A DNA stretch of 64,000 nucleotides from Zoogloea sp041914405 (lineage in GTDB: Bacteria; Pseudomonadota; Gammaproteobacteria; Burkholderiales; Rhodocyclaceae): assembly GCF_041914405.1 (NCBI RefSeq), contig NZ_JAYSDK010000004.1, positions 124,001 to 188,000 on the forward strand, in the 5' to 3' direction. Below are positions 8,976 to 18,916 of this stretch, piece after piece. Under the pieces are notes generated by a model that was not told where the DNA came from, did not search any database, and saw only the letters and a list, made by a program, of their open reading frames with translations. How positions within the stretch are numbered: position 1 is the first letter of the stretch; the number at the start of each line of letters is the position of its first letter. The translations under genes were made by a program, and so were the position numbers.

Positions 8976-9096
8976 TACGTATTCGGAGCCAAAGGCTTCA
9001 ATCCCTTTCCCCATCCGCCATCTCATCAACCCCTTGCAATACACTGATTTACCGGTATTTTTCGGAATCGGCCACAAACTCGCCATCTAACCCGCC

Positions 9097-11268
9097 GTGA
9101 TTGTCCGCGTCGCCCTGCCGGTCCCCTTACCCCGGACCTTCGACTACATCGCCGTAGATCTCTGCCCGGCCGATCTGGGCCGCTGCGTGCGGGTTCCCTT
9201 CGGACGCGGCGAGAAGACCGGACTGATCGTCGCTCTCCCCGACATGGCTGAAGTGCCGATGGAGCAGTTGAAGCCGGTCATTGCCATCCAGCGTGAAGCA
9301 CCGGCCCTGCCTGCGGACTGGCTGGCGATGGTCGACTTCACCGCCCGCTACTATCAGCACCCTCTCGGAGAAGTCGTGGCGATGGCCCTGCCGCCGCGCC
9401 TGCGCCGGGCGGACGCGGTCAGCGGCAACGAAGCTGACCCCCTGCTCGATCTGACCGACGCTGGGCGGGACGCCATCCACTCCACCAAACGGCAGAGCCG
9501 CGCACTGACCCTGCTGCACAATCTCGCCAACCAAGGCCCCCGCCGCAAATCCCAGCTACGTGAAGGGAATAGCGCCAACCCGGCGGTGACCGACGCCCTC
9601 AAGCGGGGCTGGATTGCCCCTTCCGCCGCCGCCAATCCCGCGGCAATGGCAGGCGCACCGACGCTCACCGCAGAGCAGCAGGCGGCCGTCGATGCGATGT
9701 CGGCGGACTTCGGCCGCTTCCAGACCTTCCTGCTGGCCGGCGTCACCGGCAGTGGCAAGACCGAGGTCTATCTGCGACTGGTCCAGCAGGTCATCGCCCA
9801 AGGCGGACAAGCCCTGATCCTCGTTCCCGAAATCGCCCTCACCCCGCAACTGGAGGGACGCGTGGCCGGCCGCTTCCCGGCCGCCCGGGTGGTCAGCCTG
9901 CATTCCGCACTGGCCGAAGGCGCCCGCTCCCAGGGCTTCGTGCAGGCCATGGAAGGACGCGCGGAGATCGTTCTTGGTACCCGCCTGTCGGTATTCACGC
10001 CGCTGCCCCGCCTGGGGCTGATTGTGGTGGACGAGGAACACGACGCCAGCTACAAGCAGCACGAGGGCGTGCGCTACAACGCCCGTGACCTGGCGATCTG
10101 GCGCGCCCGCCAGCGCAGCGTGCCGATCGTCCTGGGCTCCGCCACGCCGTCCCTGGAGAGCTGGTACGCCGCCGACAGCGGCCGCTACCGGCGCATCGAG
10201 CTCGCCAATCGCGCCGTCGCCGCCACGTTGCCACGGGTACGCCCGGTGGACGTCCGCCGCGAAAAACTCCAGCACGGGGTATCCGAACACCTGCTGCGCG
10301 CCATCGACGCGCGCTTGCAGCGTGGCGAGCAGAGCCTGGTCTTCCTCAACCGCCGCGGCTATGCGCCGGTGCTGTCCTGTCCATCCTGTGGCTGGGTCAG
10401 CCGCTGTCCGCACTGCACGGCCAACATGGTCCTGCACCTGGCCGACCGGCGCTTGCGCTGCCACCACTGCAGCTTCGAAGCCGGCATCCCGCTGGCCTGC
10501 CCGGACTGCGGCGACCAGGACATCCAGCCTTTCGGGCGTGGCACCCAACGACTTGAGGAAACCTTGGGCGAGCGCTTTCCCGATGCCCGAATCCTGCGCG
10601 TCGACCGGGATGCCGCGCGCACCCGCAGCCAATGGGACGCGCTGCTCGACCAAATTGGCCGCGGCGACGCCGACATTCTGGTCGGCACCCAGATGATGGC
10701 CAAGGGACACGACTTTCCCAAGCTGACCTTCGTCGGTGTCCTGAACGCCGATTCATCGCTGTTCGCCGCCGATTTCCGGGCCCCCGAACGTCTGTTCCAG
10801 CAGCTCATGCAGGTCGGTGGCCGCGCCGGGCGCGGCGAACTGCCTGGCGAAGTGATGGTGCAGACCCAGTATCCCGACCATCCGCTGTACCAGTGCCTCG
10901 CCGCCCACGACTTCGCCCGCTACGCCTCCCTACAGCTGGAGGAGCGCAAGCAGGCCCGCTTCCCGCCGTTCGCAGCAAACGCGCTGCTATGCGCCAACGC
11001 CGCCGAGCTTGCAATGGCCATCGACTGGCTGAAAGCCGCCCGCGCCGCCGCCGAACCCTTGTCCCAGGCTTTCGGCGTGCATGTCTTCGATCCGGTGCCG
11101 ATGCGCATGGTCCGCCTCGCCCGCAGGGAACGCGCCCAGTTGCTGGTCGAAGCGCAGACCCGCCCGGCACTGCAGGCCTTTCTCGCCGAATGGAGCCGCC
11201 AGCTATGGGCCCTGCGAGCGCCCAGGGAGCTGCGCTGGCACCTCGACGTGGATCCAGCCGAAGTCTGA
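9097..11268 (+). CDS. priA: Primosomal protein N' (replication restart helicase PriA)
   Basis: PriA recognises stalled forks and reloads the replisome. The 723-residue protein has the N-terminal DNA-binding region and a helicase core with Walker A GVTGSGKTEVYL and the DEEH box in VVDEEHDASYKQ. The inserted zinc region has paired CPSC, CPHC, CHHC and CPDC cysteines. Motifs V and VI (GTQMMAKGHDFP, QVGGRAGRG) are also present. The start is GTG 9097 (MIVRVALPVPL), the usual short N-terminus. The upstream gap holds DnaA boxes. Confidence 0.95.
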   Translation: MIVRVALPVPLPRTFDYIAVDLCPADLGRCVRVPFGRGEKTGLIVALPDMAEVPMEQLKPVIAIQREAPALPADWLAMVDFTARYYQHPLGEVVAMALPPRLRRADAVSGNEADPLLDLTDAGRDAIHSTKRQSRALTLLHNLANQGPRRKSQLREGNSANPAVTDALKRGWIAPSAAANPAAMAGAPTLTAEQQAAVDAMSADFGRFQTFLLAGVTGSGKTEVYLRLVQQVIAQGGQALILVPEIALTPQLEGRVAGRFPAARVVSLHSALAEGARSQGFVQAMEGRAEIVLGTRLSVFTPLPRLGLIVVDEEHDASYKQHEGVRYNARDLAIWRARQRSVPIVLGSATPSLESWYAADSGRYRRIELANRAVAATLPRVRPVDVRREKLQHGVSEHLLRAIDARLQRGEQSLVFLNRRGYAPVLSCPSCGWVSRCPHCTANMVLHLADRRLRCHHCSFEAGIPLACPDCGDQDIQPFGRGTQRLEETLGERFPDARILRVDRDAARTRSQWDALLDQIGRGDADILVGTQMMAKGHDFPKLTFVGVLNADSSLFAADFRAPERLFQQLMQVGGRAGRGELPGEVMVQTQYPDHPLYQCLAAHDFARYASLQLEERKQARFPPFAANALLCANAAELAMAIDWLKAARAAAEPLSQAFGVHVFDPVPMRMVRLARRERAQLLVEAQTRPALQAFLAEWSRQLWALRAPRELRWHLDVDPAEV

Positions 11269-11288
11269 GCGGCCGGGCTCAGGACAGC

Positions 11289-11447
11289 CTACGACCGCCT
11301 TCTGCGCACCAGCGTCATCCCCCCGGCCAGACCGAGCAGAGACAGGGACGCAGGCTCCGGCACGGCCTGCAGGAAGCCGCGGGAAACACCTGGGTGTGGA
11401 CATTCAGATAGGCCAGCTCGTGTGACTCGCATGGAATCCTCCTCATG
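11289..11447 (-). pseudogene. Remnant of a CHRD-domain / PEP-CTERM exported protein
   Basis: In one minus-strand frame the sequence ends VPEPASLSLLGLAGGMTLVRRRRS and a stop, a textbook PEP-CTERM sorting tail (VPEP, hydrophobic helix, basic end). Just upstream another frame reads HELAYLNVHTQVFP, typical of the last strand of CHRD domains, which normally continues PGGEIRGFL. The PEP frame picks up with RGFLQAVPEPAS. The two halves join if a short deletion plus frameshift is undone. No complete gene start or signal peptide is visible in the 442-bp gap 11269-11710, so this looks like a decayed gene. The rest of that gap shows nothing else convincing. Confidence 0.6.
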
Positions 11448-11710
11448 AAGTGAAGCAATCGCCTCCGCTACAGTGGCCGCCCGGGATTGAGAACCAAGCG
11501 CAGGTCTTTTTTTCGAGCACAGGGACCTCGAACCAAAAAGTTGACGTCGACGGCAGACTCTCCGAAAAAACAGGGAAAGCGCCCTGTTACAAATGAACAA
11601 GGGCTTACATTTCCCCTGACAACCACCGGCGATGGCGGGCGTTATTCGCTACAAGGGCAGGCAATTACGCCGCCCCGGAACAAACGACCGAGTTATCAAG
11701 GAGAACGCAA

Positions 11711-12028
11711 ATGCTGAACAAGATCATCGCCATCGCCATCGCCGCCGGTTTCGCTTCCGCCTCCTTTGCACAGGCGCCTGCTGCAACCCCGGCTACGCCG
11801 GCCAAGCCCGCCGCCGCCGCGACTGCAGCCGTCGAGAAGAAGACCGAAGCGCCGAAGGCTGAAGCCGCCAAGGCCGGCGAGACGGTGAAGACCGAGGCAG
11901 CCAAGACCACCGAGCCGGCCAAGGCCGAAGGCGCGAAGGTCGAAAAGCATGTCAAGCACGTGAAGCACGCCAAGACTGAAACCAAGGCGGAAGCCAAACC
12001 CGCCGAAGCGCCTGCCGCCGCCAAGTAA
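11711..12028 (+). CDS. Ala/Lys/Glu-rich low-complexity exported protein
   Basis: The 105-residue product starts with a clear signal peptide (MLNKIIAIAIAAGFASASFA, cleavage near AQA). The mature part is almost wholly made of Ala, Lys, Glu, Pro and Thr, in short AAKAxE/KTEA-like repeats, with a KHVKHVKH His/Lys cluster near the end. It resembles small periplasmic acid-shock or spacer-like proteins in composition only; no family is recognised. AAGGAG sits just before the ATG, and a strong terminator follows directly, so it is a single-gene transcript. Confidence 0.75.
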   Translation: MLNKIIAIAIAAGFASASFAQAPAATPATPAKPAAAATAAVEKKTEAPKAEAAKAGETVKTEAAKTTEPAKAEGAKVEKHVKHVKHAKTETKAEAKPAEAPAAAK

Positions 12029-12051
12029 GCCGCAGCAGTCGTACTGATACA

Positions 12052-12101
12052 GCGCCGCGGGGCGTGGTCCGGTCCTCCGGATCACGCCCCGCGGCGCTTT
12101 T
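12052..12101 (+). terminator. Strong hairpin terminator after the Ala/Lys-rich gene
   Basis: A 15-bp GC-rich stem (GCGCCGCGGGGCGTG with CACGCCCCGCGGCGC), with a loop that can itself fold, is followed by TTTT. Confidence 0.92.
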
Positions 12102-12136
12102 GCTTCTCATGCGATAGGCCTCCGCCTGAAACTATT

Positions 12137-12194
12137 TGATAATAATTCTCGTTTACTTCTACACCTAACCCGAGTAATTTGAGATCCATTCTCA
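12137..12194. promoter_or_regulatory. Two Fur-box-like operators
   Basis: TGATAATAATTCTCG (12137-12151) matches the 7-1-7 Fur pattern TGATAAT-N-ATTATCA at 12 of 14 positions. TGAGATCCATTCTCA (12180-12194) is a second inverted repeat close to TGAGAAT-N-ATTCTCA. Both lie just upstream of the 80-residue protein / DUF2325 operon, so iron-dependent repression is likely. Confidence 0.68.
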
Positions 12195-12215
12195 TTAACC
12201 CGAATGGATGCTCCT

Positions 12216-12458
12216 ATGAACACTCCGGCCCTGCCGCTGCCCGCCATCGAATCGCCCAGCCTGTGGCTCGGTACGCTCGCCCAGCTCCTCCGCTTCGAAG
12301 AAACCGGCTGCCGGCACGCGGCCAGACGCGCCGCCGATCTCCTTGGCCGACTGGCCGACCGGCCCGACCTGGAGCCGGACTTTCGCGACCTTTGCGAACG
12401 TGCCGCCCATCGCATCGAAGACACCTCCGCGGGAGAGCAGCATGTGTCTCGCCCCTGA
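12216..12458 (+). CDS. Small conserved-looking protein upstream of DUF2325
   Basis: The product is ~80 residues and helical, with the charged core FEETGCRHAARRAADLL and FRDLCERAAHRIED. It has no signal peptide or membrane helix. No family is recognised. The gene follows two Fur-like boxes and overlaps the DUF2325 gene by 17 bases, so the two are almost surely co-translated. The start could also be the ATG at 12204; neither has a good ribosome-binding site. Confidence 0.6.
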   Translation: MNTPALPLPAIESPSLWLGTLAQLLRFEETGCRHAARRAADLLGRLADRPDLEPDFRDLCERAAHRIEDTSAGEQHVSRP

Positions 12459-13734
12459 GAACCAGCCCCAGAGCCTGCAAAGCCTGTTGCGGGCGGAATA
12501 CGCCAACGCCTTGGTGGCCATCGACGCACCGACCAGCGGCACAACAGGCCGAAAGCATCCCAAGCTGTGGGATCTCGACGACAAGCACCACTGCCCTCTG
12601 ATCGGTACCTGCCTGTCCATTGACGATTTGCAGCGCTTCGCCAAGCGCTTCCACTTCTCCGCCCGTCCCGGCGACGACTTTGCCCTGCACGTGGAGGCCG
12701 TGGCCCAATGCCGGAGCCGCAACCCGGCTTCCGAGGCAATGCAGCGCCATCTGGACCGCAGATACCAGCTCTGGGTGGCCCGCTTCGGCAAGCTCAAAGA
12801 CGACAAGGATCTGCTGGCCCTGTGGCACGAATGCCAACAGCGCGGCGACATCGCCGGCCCCCTATGGGCCCTATGCACCCACCGGAACGCGTCCCAGAGC
12901 AGCCTGCAGCGGGCCTACGCCGACGTGCACATGCTGTCCCACCAGGTCGGCGCGAGCCTGGCCGCCGACACGCGGCGCCTCGCCCATCTGGAAAAGGAAA
13001 ATGCCGAACTGAAAAATGGCCTCAAACAGGAATTGGCTGCCCTGCGCCGACAGCTTGCCACCGCCGAGGCCGAGCGCTCCGAACGGGACGCCCTACGTGA
13101 TGAAATCGACACCCTGCACAAGCGCTTACAGCGCTTCGAATCCGGTCAGGTAATCGTCGAGATGGGACAACGCCTGGTCGCCCTGCAGACATCCCACGAC
13201 AAGCTGTTGGCCACCTCCGGACGGATGTGGGAACTGGAGCGCAATCTGAAGGACATCCGCGAGGAGGCCCAACGCATTGCCGCGGAACGGGACGCCGCGC
13301 TGTCCGAGCGGGATGCGCTGGAACAGCTGCTACGTGCCATGGAACCTGGCCCCTGCGAAGCCACATCGGGCAGCGACGCCTGCGCTGCCTGCGAACACGC
13401 CATCAGTACACGCTGCGTGCTGTACGTGGGAGGCCGCGCCGCACTGCTGGCACAGTACCGCCAGCTCGCCGGGCGCCTCGGCATCACCCTGATCCACCAC
13501 GACGGCGGCCAGGAGGAATCCTTGTCGCGCCTGCCCGAGCTGATCCGCTGCGCCGATGCCGTGATGTGCCCAACCGACCATGTCAGCCACAACGCCTACT
13601 ACCACGTAAAAGCCCACTGCAAACGGGTCGGCAAGCCCTGCCTGTTCTACCGGGGCGGCGGCATTTCGGGCTTTGCGGTGGCGATGGCGCGCATCGGCCG
13701 CGGCGAATACAGCCTCGCCGGCGACCCGGGCTGA
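12442..13734 (+). CDS. DUF2325 domain protein with long coiled coil
   Basis: The 430-residue cytoplasmic protein has three parts. The N-terminal helical domain (1-~190) includes CPLIGTCLSIDDLQRF. A coiled coil (~175-300) is rich in Glu, Leu and Arg. The C-terminal DUF2325 domain (~325-425) begins RCVLYVGGRAALLAQYR and contains HHDGGQEES, DAVMCPTDHVSHNAYYHVK and a late CLFYRGGGISGF. DUF2325 proteins are uncharacterised; the Rossmann-like core and conserved Cys/His could bind metal. The ATG at 12442 follows GGGAGAG, inside the end of the preceding small gene. Fur-like boxes upstream point to an iron-starvation role. Confidence 0.82.
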   Translation: MCLAPENQPQSLQSLLRAEYANALVAIDAPTSGTTGRKHPKLWDLDDKHHCPLIGTCLSIDDLQRFAKRFHFSARPGDDFALHVEAVAQCRSRNPASEAMQRHLDRRYQLWVARFGKLKDDKDLLALWHECQQRGDIAGPLWALCTHRNASQSSLQRAYADVHMLSHQVGASLAADTRRLAHLEKENAELKNGLKQELAALRRQLATAEAERSERDALRDEIDTLHKRLQRFESGQVIVEMGQRLVALQTSHDKLLATSGRMWELERNLKDIREEAQRIAAERDAALSERDALEQLLRAMEPGPCEATSGSDACAACEHAISTRCVLYVGGRAALLAQYRQLAGRLGITLIHHDGGQEESLSRLPELIRCADAVMCPTDHVSHNAYYHVKAHCKRVGKPCLFYRGGGISGFAVAMARIGRGEYSLAGDPG

Positions 13735-13900
13735 ACAGCACCGTCCCGTACAACGACGCCATCAGAACACTGGCTCAGCCGGAGAACGGCTGAAGCCCGA
13801 CCGCTCCGGTCTCTGCGCACTCATTCCTTGTGAATAATTGCACTCAAGTTCTCATCCCTGCTCTCCGTAAGCAAGGGAAGGAACTCATCGGAGCGACCCC
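13735..13900. other. Intergenic gap with a possible hairpin terminator
   Basis: CAGCCG and CGGCTG (13776-13792), extended by GGCT/AAGCC, form a stem-loop after the DUF2325 gene but with no T-run. Nothing else was recognised before the receiver gene. Confidence 0.35.
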
Positions 13901-14266
13901 ATGCCCTCCCCTGCAACGATCCTGCTCGTCGACGACAGCCGCGCCTCGCGGATGCTGTGCGCCTCTGTTATGCGCAGCCTGCGGCCGGATCTGACCCTGC
14001 TCGAAGCAGGCAACGGCGAAGCGGCCCTCGAACTCCTGAGCACCTCCCAGCCAGATCTCGCGGTGCTCGACATGAACATGCCCGGCATCTCGGGGCTCGA
14101 CCTGGCCGAGAAGATCCGCGCCACCCACCCCGGCCTCACCCTCGCGCTGCTCACCGCCAACGTCCAGGAATCCATCCAGCGGCGGGCCGCAGGCCTGGGT
14201 GTACGCTTCTTCCGCAAACCGATAGGTGAGGCCGTCATCAGCGACATCCTGCAATTGCTGGACTAA
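13901..14266 (+). CDS. Single-domain CheY-like response regulator
   Basis: The 121-residue protein is only a receiver domain: DDS near residues 11-13, phospho-acceptor Asp57 in AVLDMNMPG, a conserved Thr in LLTAN and Lys in FFRKPI. It has no output domain. It is followed 4 bases later by a cheC-type phosphatase gene and then a PAS-GGDEF gene. The likely scheme is that phosphorylated receiver is reset by CheC and may act on the cyclase. The cognate kinase is not adjacent. Confidence 0.9.
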   Translation: MPSPATILLVDDSRASRMLCASVMRSLRPDLTLLEAGNGEAALELLSTSQPDLAVLDMNMPGISGLDLAEKIRATHPGLTLALLTANVQESIQRRAAGLGVRFFRKPIGEAVISDILQLLD

Positions 14267-14270
14267 CGCG

Positions 14271-14914
14271 ATGCACGACTTCTCCGAGCTCGAACTCGAC
14301 GCACTCACCGAGGCCTTCAACCTGTCCCTCGGCGAAGCCGCAGCCACCTTTTCGGCGATCGTGCACGAAGAGATCGAACTGTCGGTACCGGCCATCGAGA
14401 TCCTGTCCCGGGACACCCTCACCGAACGCCTGAGCCAAGGCCGGCCTGGTGGCGGCAACGACCGCCTGTGCCGCATCAACCAGCACTTCAAGGCGGCCGA
14501 CGGCTTCCAGACCGATGCGCTGCTGCTCTTCCCCGAACACGGCAGCCTGGAGATAGTGCGCCGTATGCTCGGCGACGACGCCCCCGTCCAGCACATCACC
14601 GAACTCGAACAGGACGCCCTCGCCGAGATCGGCAACATCATCATCAACAGCTGCATGGCCAGCCTGGCCAACCTTTTCGGCACCGAGATGATCGGCTCGC
14701 TGCCGAGCGTGCAATCCCGCAGCGCCGCCACCCTGCTCGACGACCGGGACGCCGACAGCGTGATCCTGGTGGCCCGCATCTCGATGAACATGGCCGCCCA
14801 CAATCTGTCCGGCTTCGTGCTGTTCATCATGAACGTGCCGTCGATCACCAGCTTCATGGCCCAGATCCGCCGCCTGTTCCGCCTACCCGGCCACGACGAC
14901 CCCGTGACCACGCC

Positions 14915-14918
<4 letters not shown>
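14271..14918 (+). CDS. cheC: CheC-type phosphatase
   Basis: CheC proteins dephosphorylate CheY-like receivers. The 215-residue protein holds both conserved active-site patterns D-x3-E-x2-N-x22-P. The first starts DALTEAFN near residue 10 and the second DALAEIGN near residue 117, each with exactly 22 residues before Pro. Both sites therefore look competent. The gene sits between a lone receiver and a diguanylate cyclase rather than in a chemotaxis operon. Its stop overlaps the next start (ATGA). Confidence 0.87.
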
Positions 14919-16243
<1,325 letters not shown>

Positions 16244-16388
16244 ACCGGCGGCACTCACCTCGCCGCTTCGGTCCCCGGAAAGATCATTGACCCACCAACG
16301 CCGGGCTGGTCAGCAGCACGCCATCCAAGAACTCGCGGATCGCCCGCAGCAGGCTGAAGACGTTCTGGGTACCCGAATGGCCGCCCGC

Positions 16389-18716
16389 TCAGGCCGGCAG
16401 CGAGGTGGCAGCCTGGTTCCGCAGCGGCAGATGCAGTTCGAAGGTACTGCCCTGTCCGGGTGTGCTCTCCACCGTCACCGTTCCCCCATGGCGCTCCGCC
16501 ACCGTCTTGACGATCAGCAGACCCAGGCCGACCCCGGACGGCTGCGACGATCCATCCCCGCCCAACCGGCTGAAACGTTTGAAAAGCCGTGGCAACGCTT
16601 CGGGGGGAATGCCGACACCCTGGTCACGGACGCGAATCAGCCAGTCGCCGCCGTCGGCCTGCAGACGTACCGCCACCGTGCTGTTCGGGGCGCCGTACTT
16701 GATCGCATTGGTCAGCAGGTTGATCACCGCCCGCCGCAACAGGGAAAAGTCCCCACGCACGATCGCCTCTTCACTGTCCGCGTCATGGGTGTCCACCTCG
16801 ACCCGAATACCGCGGGCATGGGCCTGCGGCCACACTTCGTCGGCGGCGGAATCCACCAAGCCGGCCAGGTCCAGCTCGACGAAATCCCGTGGATCCGATC
16901 CTTCCGCGCGCACCAGGCGAAACAGACCGTCGGCCAGGTCGAGGGCGGAGCGCGCATAGCGGGCGATCCGCGGAATCTGGGCAGCGCGCTGCTCAAGCGA
17001 GACGTTGCGCCCCTCGATAAGGGTCAGGATCGAGGCCAAGGGCGCGCGCAGGTCATGGGACAGGAAATGCATCGTGTCTTCACGGCTGCGGCGGGCCTCA
17101 TGCATCACCGTCACGTCGGCCAGGCCGATGACCCGCCCCGGCGGCACACCGGGATCGAGGAGCAGATCGGCCACCGACACCAGCATGCAATGTCGCTCGT
17201 CGCTGGACAACTCGAACTGGCGGGTTCCCGTAAAGCCACCGAGATCCGGCAAGCCATCGCGCATCGGCAGATAGCCAGGCCATGGCAGTGCCCGCAACGC
17301 ATCGAGCAAGGCCTCACCGTGGCTCGCATGAAGCAGCAGGCGCGCCTGGCCGTTGTGCAGGGTCACCTGGCCACGCGGGTCTATTACGACGACCCCGATG
17401 GACAGGTGTTCGAGGGTGGCCGCCATGAAGCGACGCACATCGCGCTGGTGCTGGGCAACCTGCCGCACGATGCGGATCCGCCGCTCCAGCGGATCCGCAC
17501 TGCCGCTACCGACCTTATTCGGAAGCTCACCGAAGGTCGTCCCCTCTCGTTCAAGGGCCACCAACTCGGCATCCAGATAACGCTGGGCGGACTCCAGCCG
17601 GCGCCAGCTCCACAGGGGGTAAGCCAGCGCGCAGCCGAGCATGGCCGGCGCCGGACCGAACCACCAGCCCCCCAAGTGGAGGCCAAGAAAGGCCAGCGCC
17701 ACGGCCAGACCGCCCAGCACGAAGGTGCCGATCAGACCCGCGCTGGGGCCGGCATGCAGCAGGAACAGCATCAGCACGACGACCAGTACCGCCGCCACTG
17801 TAGCCGCCGCCCACGGTGGCAACGCGGTCACCGTGGCGCCCCGGCGCAGCGCCTCGAAGACGTTGGCCTGCACCTCGATGCCCTGCATCGGCCGCAGCAA
17901 GCCGGATGTCGGCGTCGGCACCGCTTCGCCGAGACCGGTGGCCGTCACCCCGACGAACAGGATCTTGCCGCGCAGGGTCATATCCGGCACATCCCCATTG
18001 AGTACCGCGCGGAAGGGGTAATGGGTGTAACTGCCCGGCGGCCCGGAGAAACGGATGTGCAGCCAGTCCGAGCGCTGCCACAGCACGTTGTCGAGCCCAT
18101 CGGCGAGCGGTGGCTCCCGATAGTGCCGCGCCGCCTCGGGCGCAACGACGCGCAGCAGCGCCAGCGAAAGATGGGGATTGCGGGCAGCGCCGAAGCCACC
18201 CCACAGGTACAGGCTGCGCACGATGCCATCAGGATCGAACTCCACCTGATCGAGGCCTACCGATGCGGCCGCATTGGCAAACATCGGCAAGGGCAAGTCC
18301 TCACCCATGCCCGACCCCGCCTGGCGCAGCGGCAGCACGACGCGCCCGAAACTCCGCATGGCGCGGGCAAGCATCAGATCACCTTCGGGATCATCCGGGC
18401 TTGCCGAATCCAGCGGCAGATCCAGCACCACCGCCGCCGCTCCAGCCGCACGCGCCTGTTCGAGCAGCCGCGCATACAGACGGCGCGACCATGGCCAACG
18501 CCCGACGCTTGCCAGGCTGGCATCGTCGATGGCGATGATCACCAGATCGGAGCTCGGCGGCCGCAGCCAGCTGGACAGGGCATCGTCATACAGGGTCTGG
18601 TCGATGCGCCACAACCAGCCCTCACAGGCCGACAGCCCGGCCAGGACAGCACACAGGAACGTCACCGCCAGCCACTCGAGGGTGGGCCGGTGCAGAGAAG
18701 CGGTAACGCTTTTCAA
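16389..18716 (-). CDS. CHASE2-domain sensor histidine kinase
   Basis: The 775-residue protein has an N-terminal membrane helix, a large periplasmic CHASE2 domain (about 40-320, with DLVIIAIDDASLASVGRWPWSR and LRGKILFVGVTATGLGE), and three closely packed membrane helices (~320-400). A PAS-like segment follows, then HisKA with the phospho-acceptor His in FLSHDLRAPLASIL, and HATPase with NLLTNAIKYG, DQGVGIP and GVGLGLLIVK. CHASE2 senses unknown periplasmic cues. An OmpR-type regulator lies 0.7 kb away on the same strand, beyond mscL, and is a plausible partner. The TGA stop is followed by 33 further open codons in frame. Confidence 0.9.
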   Translation of the reverse strand: MKSVTASLHRPTLEWLAVTFLCAVLAGLSACEGWLWRIDQTLYDDALSSWLRPPSSDLVIIAIDDASLASVGRWPWSRRLYARLLEQARAAGAAAVVLDLPLDSASPDDPEGDLMLARAMRSFGRVVLPLRQAGSGMGEDLPLPMFANAAASVGLDQVEFDPDGIVRSLYLWGGFGAARNPHLSLALLRVVAPEAARHYREPPLADGLDNVLWQRSDWLHIRFSGPPGSYTHYPFRAVLNGDVPDMTLRGKILFVGVTATGLGEAVPTPTSGLLRPMQGIEVQANVFEALRRGATVTALPPWAAATVAAVLVVVLMLFLLHAGPSAGLIGTFVLGGLAVALAFLGLHLGGWWFGPAPAMLGCALAYPLWSWRRLESAQRYLDAELVALEREGTTFGELPNKVGSGSADPLERRIRIVRQVAQHQRDVRRFMAATLEHLSIGVVVIDPRGQVTLHNGQARLLLHASHGEALLDALRALPWPGYLPMRDGLPDLGGFTGTRQFELSSDERHCMLVSVADLLLDPGVPPGRVIGLADVTVMHEARRSREDTMHFLSHDLRAPLASILTLIEGRNVSLEQRAAQIPRIARYARSALDLADGLFRLVRAEGSDPRDFVELDLAGLVDSAADEVWPQAHARGIRVEVDTHDADSEEAIVRGDFSLLRRAVINLLTNAIKYGAPNSTVAVRLQADGGDWLIRVRDQGVGIPPEALPRLFKRFSRLGGDGSSQPSGVGLGLLIVKTVAERHGGTVTVESTPGQGSTFELHLPLRNQAATSLPA

Positions 18717-18766
18717 GGCGGTCTCTTGATTGAAATGCGACGAATATATTAGGTTATTGTTCTACC

Positions 18767-18783
18767 CGAAGTGCAATACTTCG
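18767..18783. promoter_or_regulatory. 17-bp perfect palindrome between the CHASE2 kinase and mscL
   Basis: CGAAGTGCAATACTTCG is a perfect inverted repeat (CGAAGT, 5-base centre, ACTTCG) in the 200-bp divergent gap. It may be an operator shared by both genes, but no matching regulator is known. Confidence 0.4.
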
Positions 18784-18916
18784 CAAACTCGATCTTCATG
18801 CACAAAATTCGGTTTGTTCTTGCTCGGTATTGCCAGATTTGCGCGCTTCTTGCACTTACCGAGCGGCAGTATTTCAAGCCACGAGCCTTCATCGACTCAT
18901 CCACAAAGGAGCAGCC

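Noticed and set aside
8772..9090. Two overlapping small reading frames in the hemE-priA gap
   Set aside because: There is no ribosome-binding site and no recognisable protein. They run through DnaA boxes, and codon use is unlike neighbouring genes.
16287..18752. Plus-strand open frame of 821 codons
   Set aside because: It lies wholly opposite the CHASE2 histidine kinase. Its translation is Gln/Arg/His-rich with no domain, as expected from the antisense of GC-rich codons.
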